64,000 nt of DNA, taken from assembly GCA_947501685.1 (NCBI GenBank), contig CANMWQ010000003.1, forward strand, positions 522,336 to 586,335, read 5' to 3'. The notes beneath the pieces were generated by a model. The model saw nothing but the letters and a program-made list of their open reading frames with translations, was not told the DNA's origin and did no database searches. The translations under genes were made by a program, and so were the position numbers. The stretch comes from an uncultured Litoreibacter sp. GTDB lineage: Bacteria > Pseudomonadota > Alphaproteobacteria > Rhodobacterales > Rhodobacteraceae. Positions 54,037 through 62,516 of the stretch are shown here, piece after piece (positions within the stretch are counted from its first letter, which is position 1; each line of letters begins with the position of its first letter).

Positions 54037-55191
54037 ATGGCAAGTCTTGATGACATGCGCCAGCCGGGGTTTCCTCCGGCTGGCACGACCCGGCGTGAGC
54101 GCTTTGCTGAATGGGTGGACCGGCATTCCGGGACCTTTTTCATTGCGCCTTGCGTCACGCTGATCCTTATTTTCGCGATTTTTCCGACGATCTATTCCAT
54201 CTTTTTCGCCGTCAGCCGCGTGCGGTTCACGCCCGATGGCTTGAAATTCCGCTATGTCGGTTTCCGCAACTTCTCCAAACAGTTCTTTGGCAGCAGCGAG
54301 GTGCATTTCCTCGGGCGCACCGACCCTGTCAGCCTCTTCGGCTATGCCGTCTTCGCCATTGTCACGGTTGCCGTGGTGGTCTGGCTTTGGCGGTCGCGCA
54401 AGATCACCACTTGGGTGGGCATGCTGGGTCGGACGATATCGGCGGCGATGGCGATTTTCCTGTCTTGGATCCTATGTGCGTCGCTGCTGTCCGGCAACTC
54501 AATCGGGACGCTGTATACGACGCTTTTCTATGTCTTTGTCGGGTGCGCCCTTCAATTTGCGATCGGCACGGGACTCGCGTTTCTGTGCTCTCAGCCGATA
54601 TCTGGCAAAAACTTCTTCCGGGTCATTTTCTTCATCCCGCTCATGATCACCCCCTTGGGCGTCGGATACGCCATGCGCATGGTGGCTGATGTCACCAAGG
54701 GCCCTATCGAGCCAATTCTGGGCTTCATGGGTCTGCAAGACTGGATCTGGTCGGCAGATGCCTGGTCAGCGCGTTTCATGATGGTGGTCAGCGACAGCTG
54801 GCAATGGATCCCGTTTATCTTCATCTGCATGCTGGCCGCCTTCGAGAACGTGTCACGCGACCACGTTGAGGCGGCGCAGGTGGATGGCGCGTCAAGCCCG
54901 CAAATCTTCAAGGAGATCACCTGGCCGCAGATCCTGCCTGTCGCGGTCACCGTGCTGTTGATCCGGATGATCGAGGCCTTCAAGATCGTCGATCTGCCCA
55001 ACATCATGACCGGCGGAGGCCCCGGCTCGGCGACGGAGTCGATGACGTTGCACTCGATGTATATCTGGCGGGCCAATGATCTGGGCTCCTCTGCTGCGAT
55101 TGCCTATCTGCTGCTGATCCTGACGGTCGTCGTCTGCGCCTCCTTCTTCAACTACGTTGTCCTCGGGCAAATCAAAAAGGCTCGCGCATGA
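54037..55191 (+). CDS. Carbohydrate ABC transporter permease 1 (extended)
   Basis: A 384-residue MalF-type permease with the coupling loop EAAQVDGASSPQIFKEITWPQ near residue 280 and IMTGGGPG near 325. It is about 90 residues longer than usual. After the first helix (36-58) an insertion of about residues 85-155 adds two hydrophobic segments (about 103-120 and 133-152) before the standard core. Coupled to permease 2 by a 4-bp ATGA overlap. Confidence 0.9.
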   Translation: MASLDDMRQPGFPPAGTTRRERFAEWVDRHSGTFFIAPCVTLILIFAIFPTIYSIFFAVSRVRFTPDGLKFRYVGFRNFSKQFFGSSEVHFLGRTDPVSLFGYAVFAIVTVAVVVWLWRSRKITTWVGMLGRTISAAMAIFLSWILCASLLSGNSIGTLYTTLFYVFVGCALQFAIGTGLAFLCSQPISGKNFFRVIFFIPLMITPLGVGYAMRMVADVTKGPIEPILGFMGLQDWIWSADAWSARFMMVVSDSWQWIPFIFICMLAAFENVSRDHVEAAQVDGASSPQIFKEITWPQILPVAVTVLLIRMIEAFKIVDLPNIMTGGGPGSATESMTLHSMYIWRANDLGSSAAIAYLLLILTVVVCASFFNYVVLGQIKKARA

Positions 55192-56375
55192 AAGACGCCT
55201 CTTCCTTCCGCTTCCGGCTTGCCAATCGCACGCTGATGCAACGCCTGTTCGAGGCCCCCGCCGTTGGCAAGATGTCCCCGGTCTCCAAGCTTTTGGCCCA
55301 TACGCTATTGCTGATCTGGTCGCTCTTTGTGCTGTTTCCGATCTACTGGGTGATCATCACCTCGTTCAAAGACGCAGCCGCGGTCAATCAGGGCCCTTTC
55401 TATCTGCCCTTCATTGATTTTCAGCCGACGCTTGATGCGTGGCGTATCCAGTTCACCGAAGACCCGAACTGCAACTTTGGCGCGATCGCCCGCCAGTTGG
55501 GGCTTTTGGTTTACAACTCCTTCGTGTTCGTCGTCTCGCCCGTGGTGTCACTGGCCCCGATGGAGCCGCAAATTTGCAAGATCTACCTGGCCTTCACCAA
55601 CTCGGTCGTTATCAGCATCTTCTCGACCGGGCTGTGCGTGGTCGTGGGCTCCATGGCCGCATATGCGCTGGCACGCATCCAATACGCACCGCGTTTCGGC
55701 AATATCCTGATCTTCGTTCTGCTCCTCGTGGGCGTGATTTTCGCAACCATCTACGCAGGCGCGCCATGGTGGGCCGCAACCGCCGTTGCTTTGGCGTTTT
55801 TCTTTTTGCTGTTACGCGCGCTCAGGGGGGTCTTCAAAACCTCACTCAAGAACGGTGACATCCTGTTCTGGATCATCTCGCAACGTATTCTGCCCCCCAT
55901 CGTCGTGGTCATACCGATCTATGTGATGTTTCAGGCCGTCGGGTTGTTGGATACGCACCTTGCCCTGATCCTGCTTTATGCGGTCGCGAATATGCCCATC
56001 GTCGTGTGGCTGATGCATGATTTCTTCGCCAATCTTCCAATTGAGTTGGAGGAATCCGCGCAGCTTGACGGTGCCACCCGTCCGCGCATTTTCTGGGAAA
56101 TCGTCATGCCGCTGACCCGTCCGGGTCTCGCTGCCACCACTTTGCTGATCCTCGTGCTCAGCTGGAACGAGTATCTCTTTGCGGTGTTTCTGGCGACGGT
56201 CAAAGTCCAGACAATGCCCATCATGATCGCGGCCAAGAACACCGGGGAGAAAGGCATCTTCTGGTGGGAAATGTGCGCCCTGATCGTGGTGATGATCATC
56301 CCCGTCATACTGATGTCGATCCTGTTGACACGGTTCATTTCTAAGGGCGTCCTATCGGGCGCGGTGAAAGGTTAA
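55188..56375 (+). CDS. Carbohydrate ABC transporter permease 2 (extended)
   Basis: A 395-residue MalG-type permease with the coupling loop EESAQLDGATRPRIFWEIVMPLTRPG near residue 285. It is about 100 residues longer than common members. An insertion after YALARIQ adds two hydrophobic segments (about residues 180-198 and 202-220) before SQRILPPIVVVIPIY, and the first periplasmic loop is also long. Both permeases of this system therefore carry extra helices. Confidence 0.9.
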   Translation: MKDASSFRFRLANRTLMQRLFEAPAVGKMSPVSKLLAHTLLLIWSLFVLFPIYWVIITSFKDAAAVNQGPFYLPFIDFQPTLDAWRIQFTEDPNCNFGAIARQLGLLVYNSFVFVVSPVVSLAPMEPQICKIYLAFTNSVVISIFSTGLCVVVGSMAAYALARIQYAPRFGNILIFVLLLVGVIFATIYAGAPWWAATAVALAFFFLLLRALRGVFKTSLKNGDILFWIISQRILPPIVVVIPIYVMFQAVGLLDTHLALILLYAVANMPIVVWLMHDFFANLPIELEESAQLDGATRPRIFWEIVMPLTRPGLAATTLLILVLSWNEYLFAVFLATVKVQTMPIMIAAKNTGEKGIFWWEMCALIVVMIIPVILMSILLTRFISKGVLSGAVKG

Positions 56376-56378
56376 GGA

Positions 56379-57449
56379 ATGAAAGAATTCGGCAATCAGG
56401 CCTCTGTCAGATTTGAGAATATCGAAAAGAGCTTCGGGGATGTGAAAGTCCTGCGCGACTTTGATCTGGTTGTGGAGCCGGGCGAGTTTATCGTCCTGCT
56501 CGGCGCATCGGGGTCCGGCAAGACAACGGCGCTGCGCATCTTGTCTGGGTTGGAAACGCCATCTGGCGGTCAGGTCTATATCGGCGATGAGAATGTCACG
56601 GATATCTTGCCCAAATATCGCAACATCTCGATGGTGTTTCAGTCCTACGCGCTCTACCCACACAAAACTGTAGCGGAGAATATCGGTTTCCCGCTGAAAG
56701 TGCGCGGTATGGGCAAGGAAGACATGGATGCCGCAATCCACGATGCGGCGTCGCAGGTTCAGATTGAGAACCTGCTGGATCGCTATCCACGTGCCCTGTC
56801 GGGGGGTCAGCGCCAACGCGTGGCCCTTGCCCGCGCGATCATCAGAAGCCCATCGGTCTTCTTGATGGATGAGCCTTTGTCCAATCTGGATGCAAAACTG
56901 CGCGGCCATATGCGCGCGCAACTCAAGCATATGCAGAAGTCGATGGGCATCACCACGATCTACGTGACCCATGATCAGATCGAGGCGATGACGCTGGCCC
57001 AGAGGGTCGCCATCCTTGAAAAAGGCGTGTTGCAGCAACTTGCGACCCCGGCGGAGATTTACAACGACCCGGCCAACCTGTTTGTGGCCCAGTTCATTGG
57101 CTCGCCGCCGATGAATGTGGTGCATGGCAGTCTCGATGGCAGCCGGTTCCTGACCAACGGTGTGCATGTCCAAACGGCTGTCTCTGGCCATGCAGAGAAG
57201 GCCGTCATGGGCATAAGGCCGGAAGATTGCAGGATTACGTCACCCTCCGAAGGCACGCTGTCGGGCAAGATTTTTACCAACGAGTTGATCGGGGATCATG
57301 CGCTCGTCACGGTTGCGTGGGGCGAGGACCAGATCGCCGTGAAGGCGCCCAAGGAATTCGCCGGTGAAATGGGCGATGACATCGGGGTCATCATCCCAAC
57401 CGAGCATCTGTTCGTCTTTGATGAGACCAGCGGTCAGCGAATTCGGTAA
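56379..57449 (+). CDS. Carbohydrate ABC transporter ATPase (UgpC/MalK type)
   Basis: A 356-residue ATPase with Walker A GASGSGKT (near 43-50), signature ALSGGQRQRVALARA and Walker B FLMDEPLSNLDAKL. The C-terminal regulatory OB-fold region of the MalK/UgpC group contains FIGSPPMN and MGIRPED. It follows permease 2 by 3 bp and precedes the mutarotase-like gene by 3 bp. Confidence 0.94.
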   Translation: MKEFGNQASVRFENIEKSFGDVKVLRDFDLVVEPGEFIVLLGASGSGKTTALRILSGLETPSGGQVYIGDENVTDILPKYRNISMVFQSYALYPHKTVAENIGFPLKVRGMGKEDMDAAIHDAASQVQIENLLDRYPRALSGGQRQRVALARAIIRSPSVFLMDEPLSNLDAKLRGHMRAQLKHMQKSMGITTIYVTHDQIEAMTLAQRVAILEKGVLQQLATPAEIYNDPANLFVAQFIGSPPMNVVHGSLDGSRFLTNGVHVQTAVSGHAEKAVMGIRPEDCRITSPSEGTLSGKIFTNELIGDHALVTVAWGEDQIAVKAPKEFAGEMGDDIGVIIPTEHLFVFDETSGQRIR

Positions 57450-57452
57450 GCG

Positions 57453-58529
57453 GTGATGCGGATCGAGCTTTACCCTTCCATGTTCACTGAGGTAGAGCGG
57501 CCGCTTTGCCAATCCGGTGCGTTTTCCGTCAGCACGTTTCGCTTTGCCAGCGGTGTCGCTGGCCTGAGGGTCCGGAATGCACGCGGCGAAATTGTCATGC
57601 TGCCCTATCAAGGCCAACAGGTCTGGCGTGCTGAATTTGACGGGCGAGACCTGACGATGCGGTCGATGTTTGATCAGCCAAAAGAGACCCGCACCTATCT
57701 GGAAACCTATGGCGGGTTTCTGATCCATTGCGGGATCACCGGGCTGGGCGCGCCGGGTCCGGAAGACACACATGCCCTGCATGGTGAGCTGCCCAACGCC
57801 CCTTTTGACACAGCGTGGGTGCAGATTGATCCGGACGCGCAAAGTCTGACGGTTGCGGGCAGCTATCAGCATACCGTGGCTTTCTCGACCAATTACCGCG
57901 CCACGATTGAGACAACGCTGTCAGCGGGGTCAGCTCTGATGGATGTCTCTGTTTCCGTCGAAAACCTGAAACGCACGCCGATGGATCTGATGTATCTGGG
58001 CCATGCCAATTTCCACCCCGTGGATCACGGCGAGCTGCATTACACCGCTGATTACACCCCCGCCTCGGTTCGGGTGCGCAGGTCTATACCGTCGCATGTG
58101 ACGCCAAAGCCCGGATATGCGGAGTTCCTGTCAGATCTGGCCGAAAACCCCATCGCGCATCATGTCCTCTCACCTGATCTGGCTTTTGATCCGGAAGTGG
58201 TGTTCGAACTTGATCTGAAAGCGGATGCGGATGGCTTTGCTCATGCCTTGCAGAAGCACCCTGACGGCACCGCGGATTACGTGCGGTGCCGCCCTGATCA
58301 ATCACGGCTTTGCACGCGCTGGATCTGTCGGACCCCGGATCAAGACGGTCTCGGCATCGCGTTTCCTTCAACATCCGGTGTCGAAGGCTACACCGCCGAA
58401 AAGGCAAAGGGCCGGGTGGAGACAATAGAGGCAGGCGACACGTGGCGCATTGATATGCAGTTTGGCCTTTTGACCGTTTCGGAGACCGACGCTGCAATCG
58501 CAAATATCACGCAGCTGCGGGAGGGATGA
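57453..58529 (+). CDS. DUF4432 / galactose-mutarotase-like protein
   Basis: A protein of about 358 residues with a beta-rich aldose-1-epimerase-like fold, probably the DUF4432 branch (YGGFLIHCGITGLGAPG, HALHGELPNAPFDTAW, YLGHANFHPVDHGELHY). Such proteins interconvert sugar anomers or bind sugars. The histidines in HGEL and HANFHP may be catalytic. The start is either GTG 57453 or ATG 57456. The stop overlaps the dehydrogenase start. It probably prepares the transported sugar anomer for oxidation. Confidence 0.78.
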   Translation: MMRIELYPSMFTEVERPLCQSGAFSVSTFRFASGVAGLRVRNARGEIVMLPYQGQQVWRAEFDGRDLTMRSMFDQPKETRTYLETYGGFLIHCGITGLGAPGPEDTHALHGELPNAPFDTAWVQIDPDAQSLTVAGSYQHTVAFSTNYRATIETTLSAGSALMDVSVSVENLKRTPMDLMYLGHANFHPVDHGELHYTADYTPASVRVRRSIPSHVTPKPGYAEFLSDLAENPIAHHVLSPDLAFDPEVVFELDLKADADGFAHALQKHPDGTADYVRCRPDQSRLCTRWICRTPDQDGLGIAFPSTSGVEGYTAEKAKGRVETIEAGDTWRIDMQFGLLTVSETDAAIANITQLREG

Positions 58530-59524
58530 TGCAAGCCACTCAGCTTTTCAAGACAGGCGACATTCGCACGGTTGACGTGCCGGTTCCGTCTCCAGCCTCT
58601 GGCGAACTCCTCATTCAGGTTGAGGCCGCCGGGATCTGCGGAACCGACCGCCATCTCTACAAAGGCGAATTTCCATCGGTGCCCGGAAAAACGCTGGGCC
58701 ACGAGTTTTCGGGGATCGTCGTGGACGCCGGGGACACTGGCTTCACCAATGGCAGCCGTGTGACCTGCGACCCGAATACGTGGTGCGGCACCTGTGAGCA
58801 ATGCCTGCGGGGCCGCGTGAATCTCTGCGCCAACAACATTGCAACTGGCATTCACCGCGATGGTGGGTTTGCTGAGTTTTGCGCCTTTGCAGCCTCAAAA
58901 GCGGTCTTGCTGCCCAAGGATCTGGACCCGCTACATGGTGCCTTTTGCGAACCTTTGGCCTGCACCATCCACGGTTTGGACTTGGCCGCTGTCCAAGCGG
59001 GCGAGAAGGTGTTGATCATCGGCGGCGGTGTCATCGGATTATTGGCGATGCAACTTGCCAAACGCGCGGGCGCAGAGGTGGCTTTGCTGACCCGCAGTGC
59101 CGAGAAGCAGGCGCTGGCCCTGTCACTCGGTGCGGATCACGCGGTTGGCGACGAAGACGCTTTTCGGGGCATCTGGCCCGGTGGCGCGGATGCGGTGGTC
59201 GAATGCGCGGGCGTTGTCGAGACGGTTGCCCTCTCGCCCAAGCTGACGCGCACCGGCGGGCGTGTGGTGATCCTCGGCGTCCTGCCGCAGGGCGAACAGG
59301 TGCCGATTGAACCCTTTGATCTGCTCTTTCGCGAAATTCAGATGCATTTCAGCTTCCTCAATCCGTTCACGCATGGCCGTGCGGCACAGATGATAGCGAG
59401 CGGGAGCATCTCGGTCGCTCCTTTGATAAGCCGAACAATTTCACTCGCTGAAGCAGCCGAAGCCATTGCTACACCGCCCCTGAAAGGAGAGGTCCGCGCC
59501 ATCGTTGTTCCAAGCGCAAACTAG
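58526..59524 (+). CDS. Zinc-dependent MDR dehydrogenase
   Basis: A 332-residue medium-chain dehydrogenase. It has the catalytic zinc site CGTDRHLYKGE and GHEFSG, a structural zinc site with four cysteines (CGTCEQCLRGRVNLC) and an NAD-binding GGGVIGL motif near 170. It belongs to the sorbitol/threonine dehydrogenase-like group, which oxidises secondary alcohols of polyols or sugar acids. Overlaps the upstream gene by 4 bp. A convergent lactonase-like gene follows after 3 bp. Confidence 0.9.
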   Translation: MMQATQLFKTGDIRTVDVPVPSPASGELLIQVEAAGICGTDRHLYKGEFPSVPGKTLGHEFSGIVVDAGDTGFTNGSRVTCDPNTWCGTCEQCLRGRVNLCANNIATGIHRDGGFAEFCAFAASKAVLLPKDLDPLHGAFCEPLACTIHGLDLAAVQAGEKVLIIGGGVIGLLAMQLAKRAGAEVALLTRSAEKQALALSLGADHAVGDEDAFRGIWPGGADAVVECAGVVETVALSPKLTRTGGRVVILGVLPQGEQVPIEPFDLLFREIQMHFSFLNPFTHGRAAQMIASGSISVAPLISRTISLAEAAEAIATPPLKGEVRAIVVPSAN

Positions 59525-59527
59525 GGG

Positions 59528-60364
59528 TTAGAAGTCATAAAACTGACGCGCCGAGCCTGCAAAAATCTGCTCTTGTTCGGGAGCAGATAAATGGGCGGTC
59601 AACTCAGTGCTCATGTCATACCACTGAGAATATTCCGCGCGCAGCCGAACCACCGGCCAGTCGCTGCCCCACATCACGCGTGTCGCGCCGAACGCCTCAA
59701 TCACAAAATCGCTGTAGGGTTTCAGCGTCGCGACGGAAAAATCAGTATCCGCTTCCGTGACAAGCCCGGACAGCTTGCAAAAGGCGCCGGTATCTTCGGC
59801 CAGCCGCCCAAGACCTTCCGCCCACATCTTGAAATGCGTATCAGAGCCATCCCTGATCTGCGGTTTCATGCAATGATCGATGACGGCCCTCAATTCCGGG
59901 TGGCGCGACAGAAGCGTGTGGAAATTCGCTAGATGCCTTGGAAGCCCGAGGCAATCAAAGGTCAGGTTCAAGTCAATCAACGCCTCATAGGCCCATTGGA
60001 TATCCGGGCGCAGCATCCAGTCGTCATCGGGCAAATCTTGTATCATTGGGCGCACGCCCGAAAATTTCGGGTGCTGGGCCAAGCGCCGGAGAGTCTCGAT
60101 AGAGGTCCGGTCCTCAAAATCTATCCACCCGACGACTTTGGCCACGGATGGGCACGCATCTGCAATGCCCAGCAGATATTCTGTTTCATGTACCGTCGGG
60201 GCTGCCTGAACCAGCACGGTCTGGCTCACTCCGGCGTCTTCAAGCACCTGCGACATGTCCGATGGCCCGTAAGGTTTCGCCAAGATCGGATCATCCTGCG
60301 GCATCCAACCGTAGTCGCCACGCGCCGGGTTCCAGAAATGGTGATGTGCATCAACGCGAGCCAC
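59528..60364 (-). CDS. Amidohydrolase family lactonase (L-fuconolactonase-like)
   Basis: A 278-residue amidohydrolase-2 TIM barrel. It has VDAHHHFWNP at the N-terminus (metal HxH), VIDHCMKPQI and the C-terminal MWGSDWPV aspartate. This is the pattern of L-fuconolactonase and related sugar-lactone hydrolases. The GTG at 60364 follows an exact GGAGGAAC ribosome site and gives the family's normal length. An ATG at 60403 is also in frame. It is the only minus-strand gene in the sugar cluster and is divergent from the aldolase. The enzyme likely opens the lactone made by the aldo/keto reductase. Confidence 0.85.
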   Translation of the reverse strand: MARVDAHHHFWNPARGDYGWMPQDDPILAKPYGPSDMSQVLEDAGVSQTVLVQAAPTVHETEYLLGIADACPSVAKVVGWIDFEDRTSIETLRRLAQHPKFSGVRPMIQDLPDDDWMLRPDIQWAYEALIDLNLTFDCLGLPRHLANFHTLLSRHPELRAVIDHCMKPQIRDGSDTHFKMWAEGLGRLAEDTGAFCKLSGLVTEADTDFSVATLKPYSDFVIEAFGATRVMWGSDWPVVRLRAEYSQWYDMSTELTAHLSAPEQEQIFAGSARQFYDF

Positions 60365-60487
60365 AACGGTTCCTCCACTACCTCTGACAAGATCGTCGGG
60401 CATTCGCTGTGTAAAAACAAGGCGTTTAGGCTTTCGAGAACGGGTTCCCTGTGATTTACTTTCCGCAGCGATAAGGGAGTAAACCGC

Positions 60488-61315
60488 ATGAAATTGGCGC
60501 GCATGAACCGGCTGTTCGGCCCATCGGGGAATTGTTTTGACGTCGCTATCGATCATGGCATGTTCAACGAGCCTGGTTTTCTGGGTGGCATTGAAAACAT
60601 GCATGACGCGATTTCCGTGGTGGCGAAGGCCGCGCCGGATGCAATTCAGCTGACGCCGGGAACAGCACCGATCTTACAATCCATGACCGGTAAGATGCGC
60701 CCTGCACTGGTTTTGCGGACCGATATCGCCAATGTGTATGGAAACCCGTTGCCGCGATCTCTGTTTTCCGTCGTGATTGAGGATGCGGCCCAGCAAGGTG
60801 TCATGCTGGACGCCGCTTGCGTCGTCGTGAACCTTTTGATGCTGCCCAACCAGCCAGAGGTGCATGCCGCCTGCATCAAGAACATCACGACCCTCAAGCG
60901 GGCCTGCGACCTGACCGGCATGCCTTTGATGGTGGAACCTCTGGTGATGCAGGATAACGCGAAGGCGGGCGGCTATATGGTTGATGGAAACATCGACAAA
61001 ATCCTCGCCTTGGTCAGACAAGCGGTGGAGCTGGGCGCGGATATCATCAAGGCCGACCCTTGCGATAACGTGCAGGAGTATCATCGCGTCATCGAAACCG
61101 CCCAAGGCATCCCCGTTCTCGTCAGAGGCGGCGGCAAGGTCAGTGACGAAGAAATCCTGAACAGAACGGCAGAGCTGATGGCACAGGGCGCGAAAGGGAT
61201 CGTCTACGGTCGAAACGTGATCCACCATTCAAACCCCGCGGGCATGACCAAGGCGCTGATGTCCGTGGTTCATGACGGCACATCCGTTGCGGACGCGCTG
61301 GGCATGATCGCGTGA
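60488..61315 (+). CDS. Class I aldolase of the DeoC/FbaB (DhnA/LacD) family
   Basis: A 275-residue TIM-barrel aldolase. It has AIDHGMFNEPG near the N-terminus, the Schiff-base lysine in GADIIKADPCDN (near 195) and the phosphate-binding VLVRGGGKVS (near 213) and GIVYGRN loops. This arrangement is shared by FbaB, LsrF and ADH-synthase-like enzymes and by the aldolase-like domain fused to IolC. With the PfkB kinase in the same operon it probably cleaves a phosphorylated keto-sugar or keto-acid. The stop overlaps the next GTG start (GTGA). Confidence 0.87.
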   Translation: MKLARMNRLFGPSGNCFDVAIDHGMFNEPGFLGGIENMHDAISVVAKAAPDAIQLTPGTAPILQSMTGKMRPALVLRTDIANVYGNPLPRSLFSVVIEDAAQQGVMLDAACVVVNLLMLPNQPEVHAACIKNITTLKRACDLTGMPLMVEPLVMQDNAKAGGYMVDGNIDKILALVRQAVELGADIIKADPCDNVQEYHRVIETAQGIPVLVRGGGKVSDEEILNRTAELMAQGAKGIVYGRNVIHHSNPAGMTKALMSVVHDGTSVADALGMIA

Positions 61316-62457
61316 CGCAGGTTATTCGCTTCGGCGTCATTGGCTGCGGGCTGATGGGCCGCGAATTTGCCTCTGCAGCCGCGCGGTGGCTGCATTTAAC
61401 TCAGACCCGCGCACGCCCGGAGATCGTGGCTGTTTGCGATCTCAATTCTGATCTGACGGACTGGTTTTCCGACAATGTCCCGACGGTCAAACAAGTGACG
61501 CGCGACTACCGTGAGCTCTTGGCAAACGAAGAGGTCGACGCGGTTTACTGCGCTGTTCCGCACAATCTTCACCATGACATATACCCCGATATCCTGGCTG
61601 CCGGAAAACACTTGCTTGGCGAGAAGCCATTTGGAATTGATGCCGCGGCGAATAAGCAGATCCAGGCGGCCATCGAGGCCCACCCTGAATGTTTCGTCAG
61701 ATGCTCGTCAGAGATGCCATTCTACCCCGGTGCGCAAAAGGTCATCGACTTCGTCCGCTCCGGCGATCTGGGCGACATCATCGAAGTTGAAGCCGCCTTT
61801 CTGCATTCCTCCGATCTGAACCCAGATAAGCCCATAAACTGGAAGCGCATGGTCGATGTGAACGGCGCATATGGCTGCATGGGTGACCTTGGGATGCATG
61901 TGCTCCACGTGCCGCTCAGGCTGGGATGGCGGCCCAAATCCGTATCGGCCTCGCTCGTCAATCGGTTCCCGACCCGACCCGATGGGAAAGGCAGCACGGT
62001 CCCTTGCGAGACATGGGACAACGCGACGATCACGGGCCATGTCGAGGACGACGCAGGCGGCTTTCCACTGGTTATGAAAACATGGCGCGTCGCCCCCGGT
62101 CACTCAAACACATGGAGCATCAAAGTCCTCGGCACGCGCAAAAGCGCGCAGTTTTCGACAAAGAACCCACGGCAATGGCAGTTCATGGACTATGACGGAG
62201 GCGCCCAAGTCTGGAATGTGGAAGACTTAGGCTATCAGTCCCGTTTCCCCACCATAACCGGTGGCATTTTCGAGTTTGGCTTCCCCGATGCGCTTCAGCA
62301 GATGTGGGCGGCCTATCTGGATGAGCTGGCTGGCGGTGACGCAAATGGGTTCCCTTGTGTGACGCCGCAAGAGGCCGCCGACCATCACGCTATCCTCACG
62401 GCTGCATTGAAGGCCGGGATACGTCACAGCGTGCAAGAGGTGGTCTACGCGCAATGA
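61312..62457 (+). CDS. Gfo/Idh/MocA-family oxidoreductase
   Basis: A 381-residue NAD(P)-dependent oxidoreductase. It has a Rossmann fold GVIGCGLMGRE (8-18), the catalytic-type EKPFGID (near 102) and a C-terminal alpha/beta domain with DLGMHVLHVPL near 190. Family members oxidise sugars, inositols or glucosides at secondary hydroxyls. It starts with GTG overlapping the aldolase stop. Its TGA overlaps the ATG of a 20-codon micro-ORF that leads into the kinase gene. Confidence 0.9.
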   Translation: MTQVIRFGVIGCGLMGREFASAAARWLHLTQTRARPEIVAVCDLNSDLTDWFSDNVPTVKQVTRDYRELLANEEVDAVYCAVPHNLHHDIYPDILAAGKHLLGEKPFGIDAAANKQIQAAIEAHPECFVRCSSEMPFYPGAQKVIDFVRSGDLGDIIEVEAAFLHSSDLNPDKPINWKRMVDVNGAYGCMGDLGMHVLHVPLRLGWRPKSVSASLVNRFPTRPDGKGSTVPCETWDNATITGHVEDDAGGFPLVMKTWRVAPGHSNTWSIKVLGTRKSAQFSTKNPRQWQFMDYDGGAQVWNVEDLGYQSRFPTITGGIFEFGFPDALQQMWAAYLDELAGGDANGFPCVTPQEAADHHAILTAALKAGIRHSVQEVVYAQ

Positions 62458-62516
62458 ATGGCGCAGCATCTCCATTCAGACCCACGGCGGCGAAACTGGA
62501 CGTCAGAAGCCAATGA
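62454..62516 (+). CDS. Possible 20-codon linking micro-ORF
   Basis: An ATG at 62454 overlaps the oxidoreductase stop (ATGA) and reads 20 codons to a TGA that overlaps the kinase ATG (ATGA). No strong ribosome site is seen. It may act as a translational bridge between the two genes rather than encode a functional peptide. Confidence 0.35.
   Translation: MNGAASPFRPTAAKLDVRSQ

Noticed and set aside
49810..58529. Sulfoquinovose pathway (oxygenase plus aldo/keto reductase plus sugar importer)
   Set aside because: No sulfoquinovosidase, flavin monooxygenase or sulfite exporter is present, and the lactonase, aldolase and kinase set points elsewhere. DUF1479 chemistry is not established.
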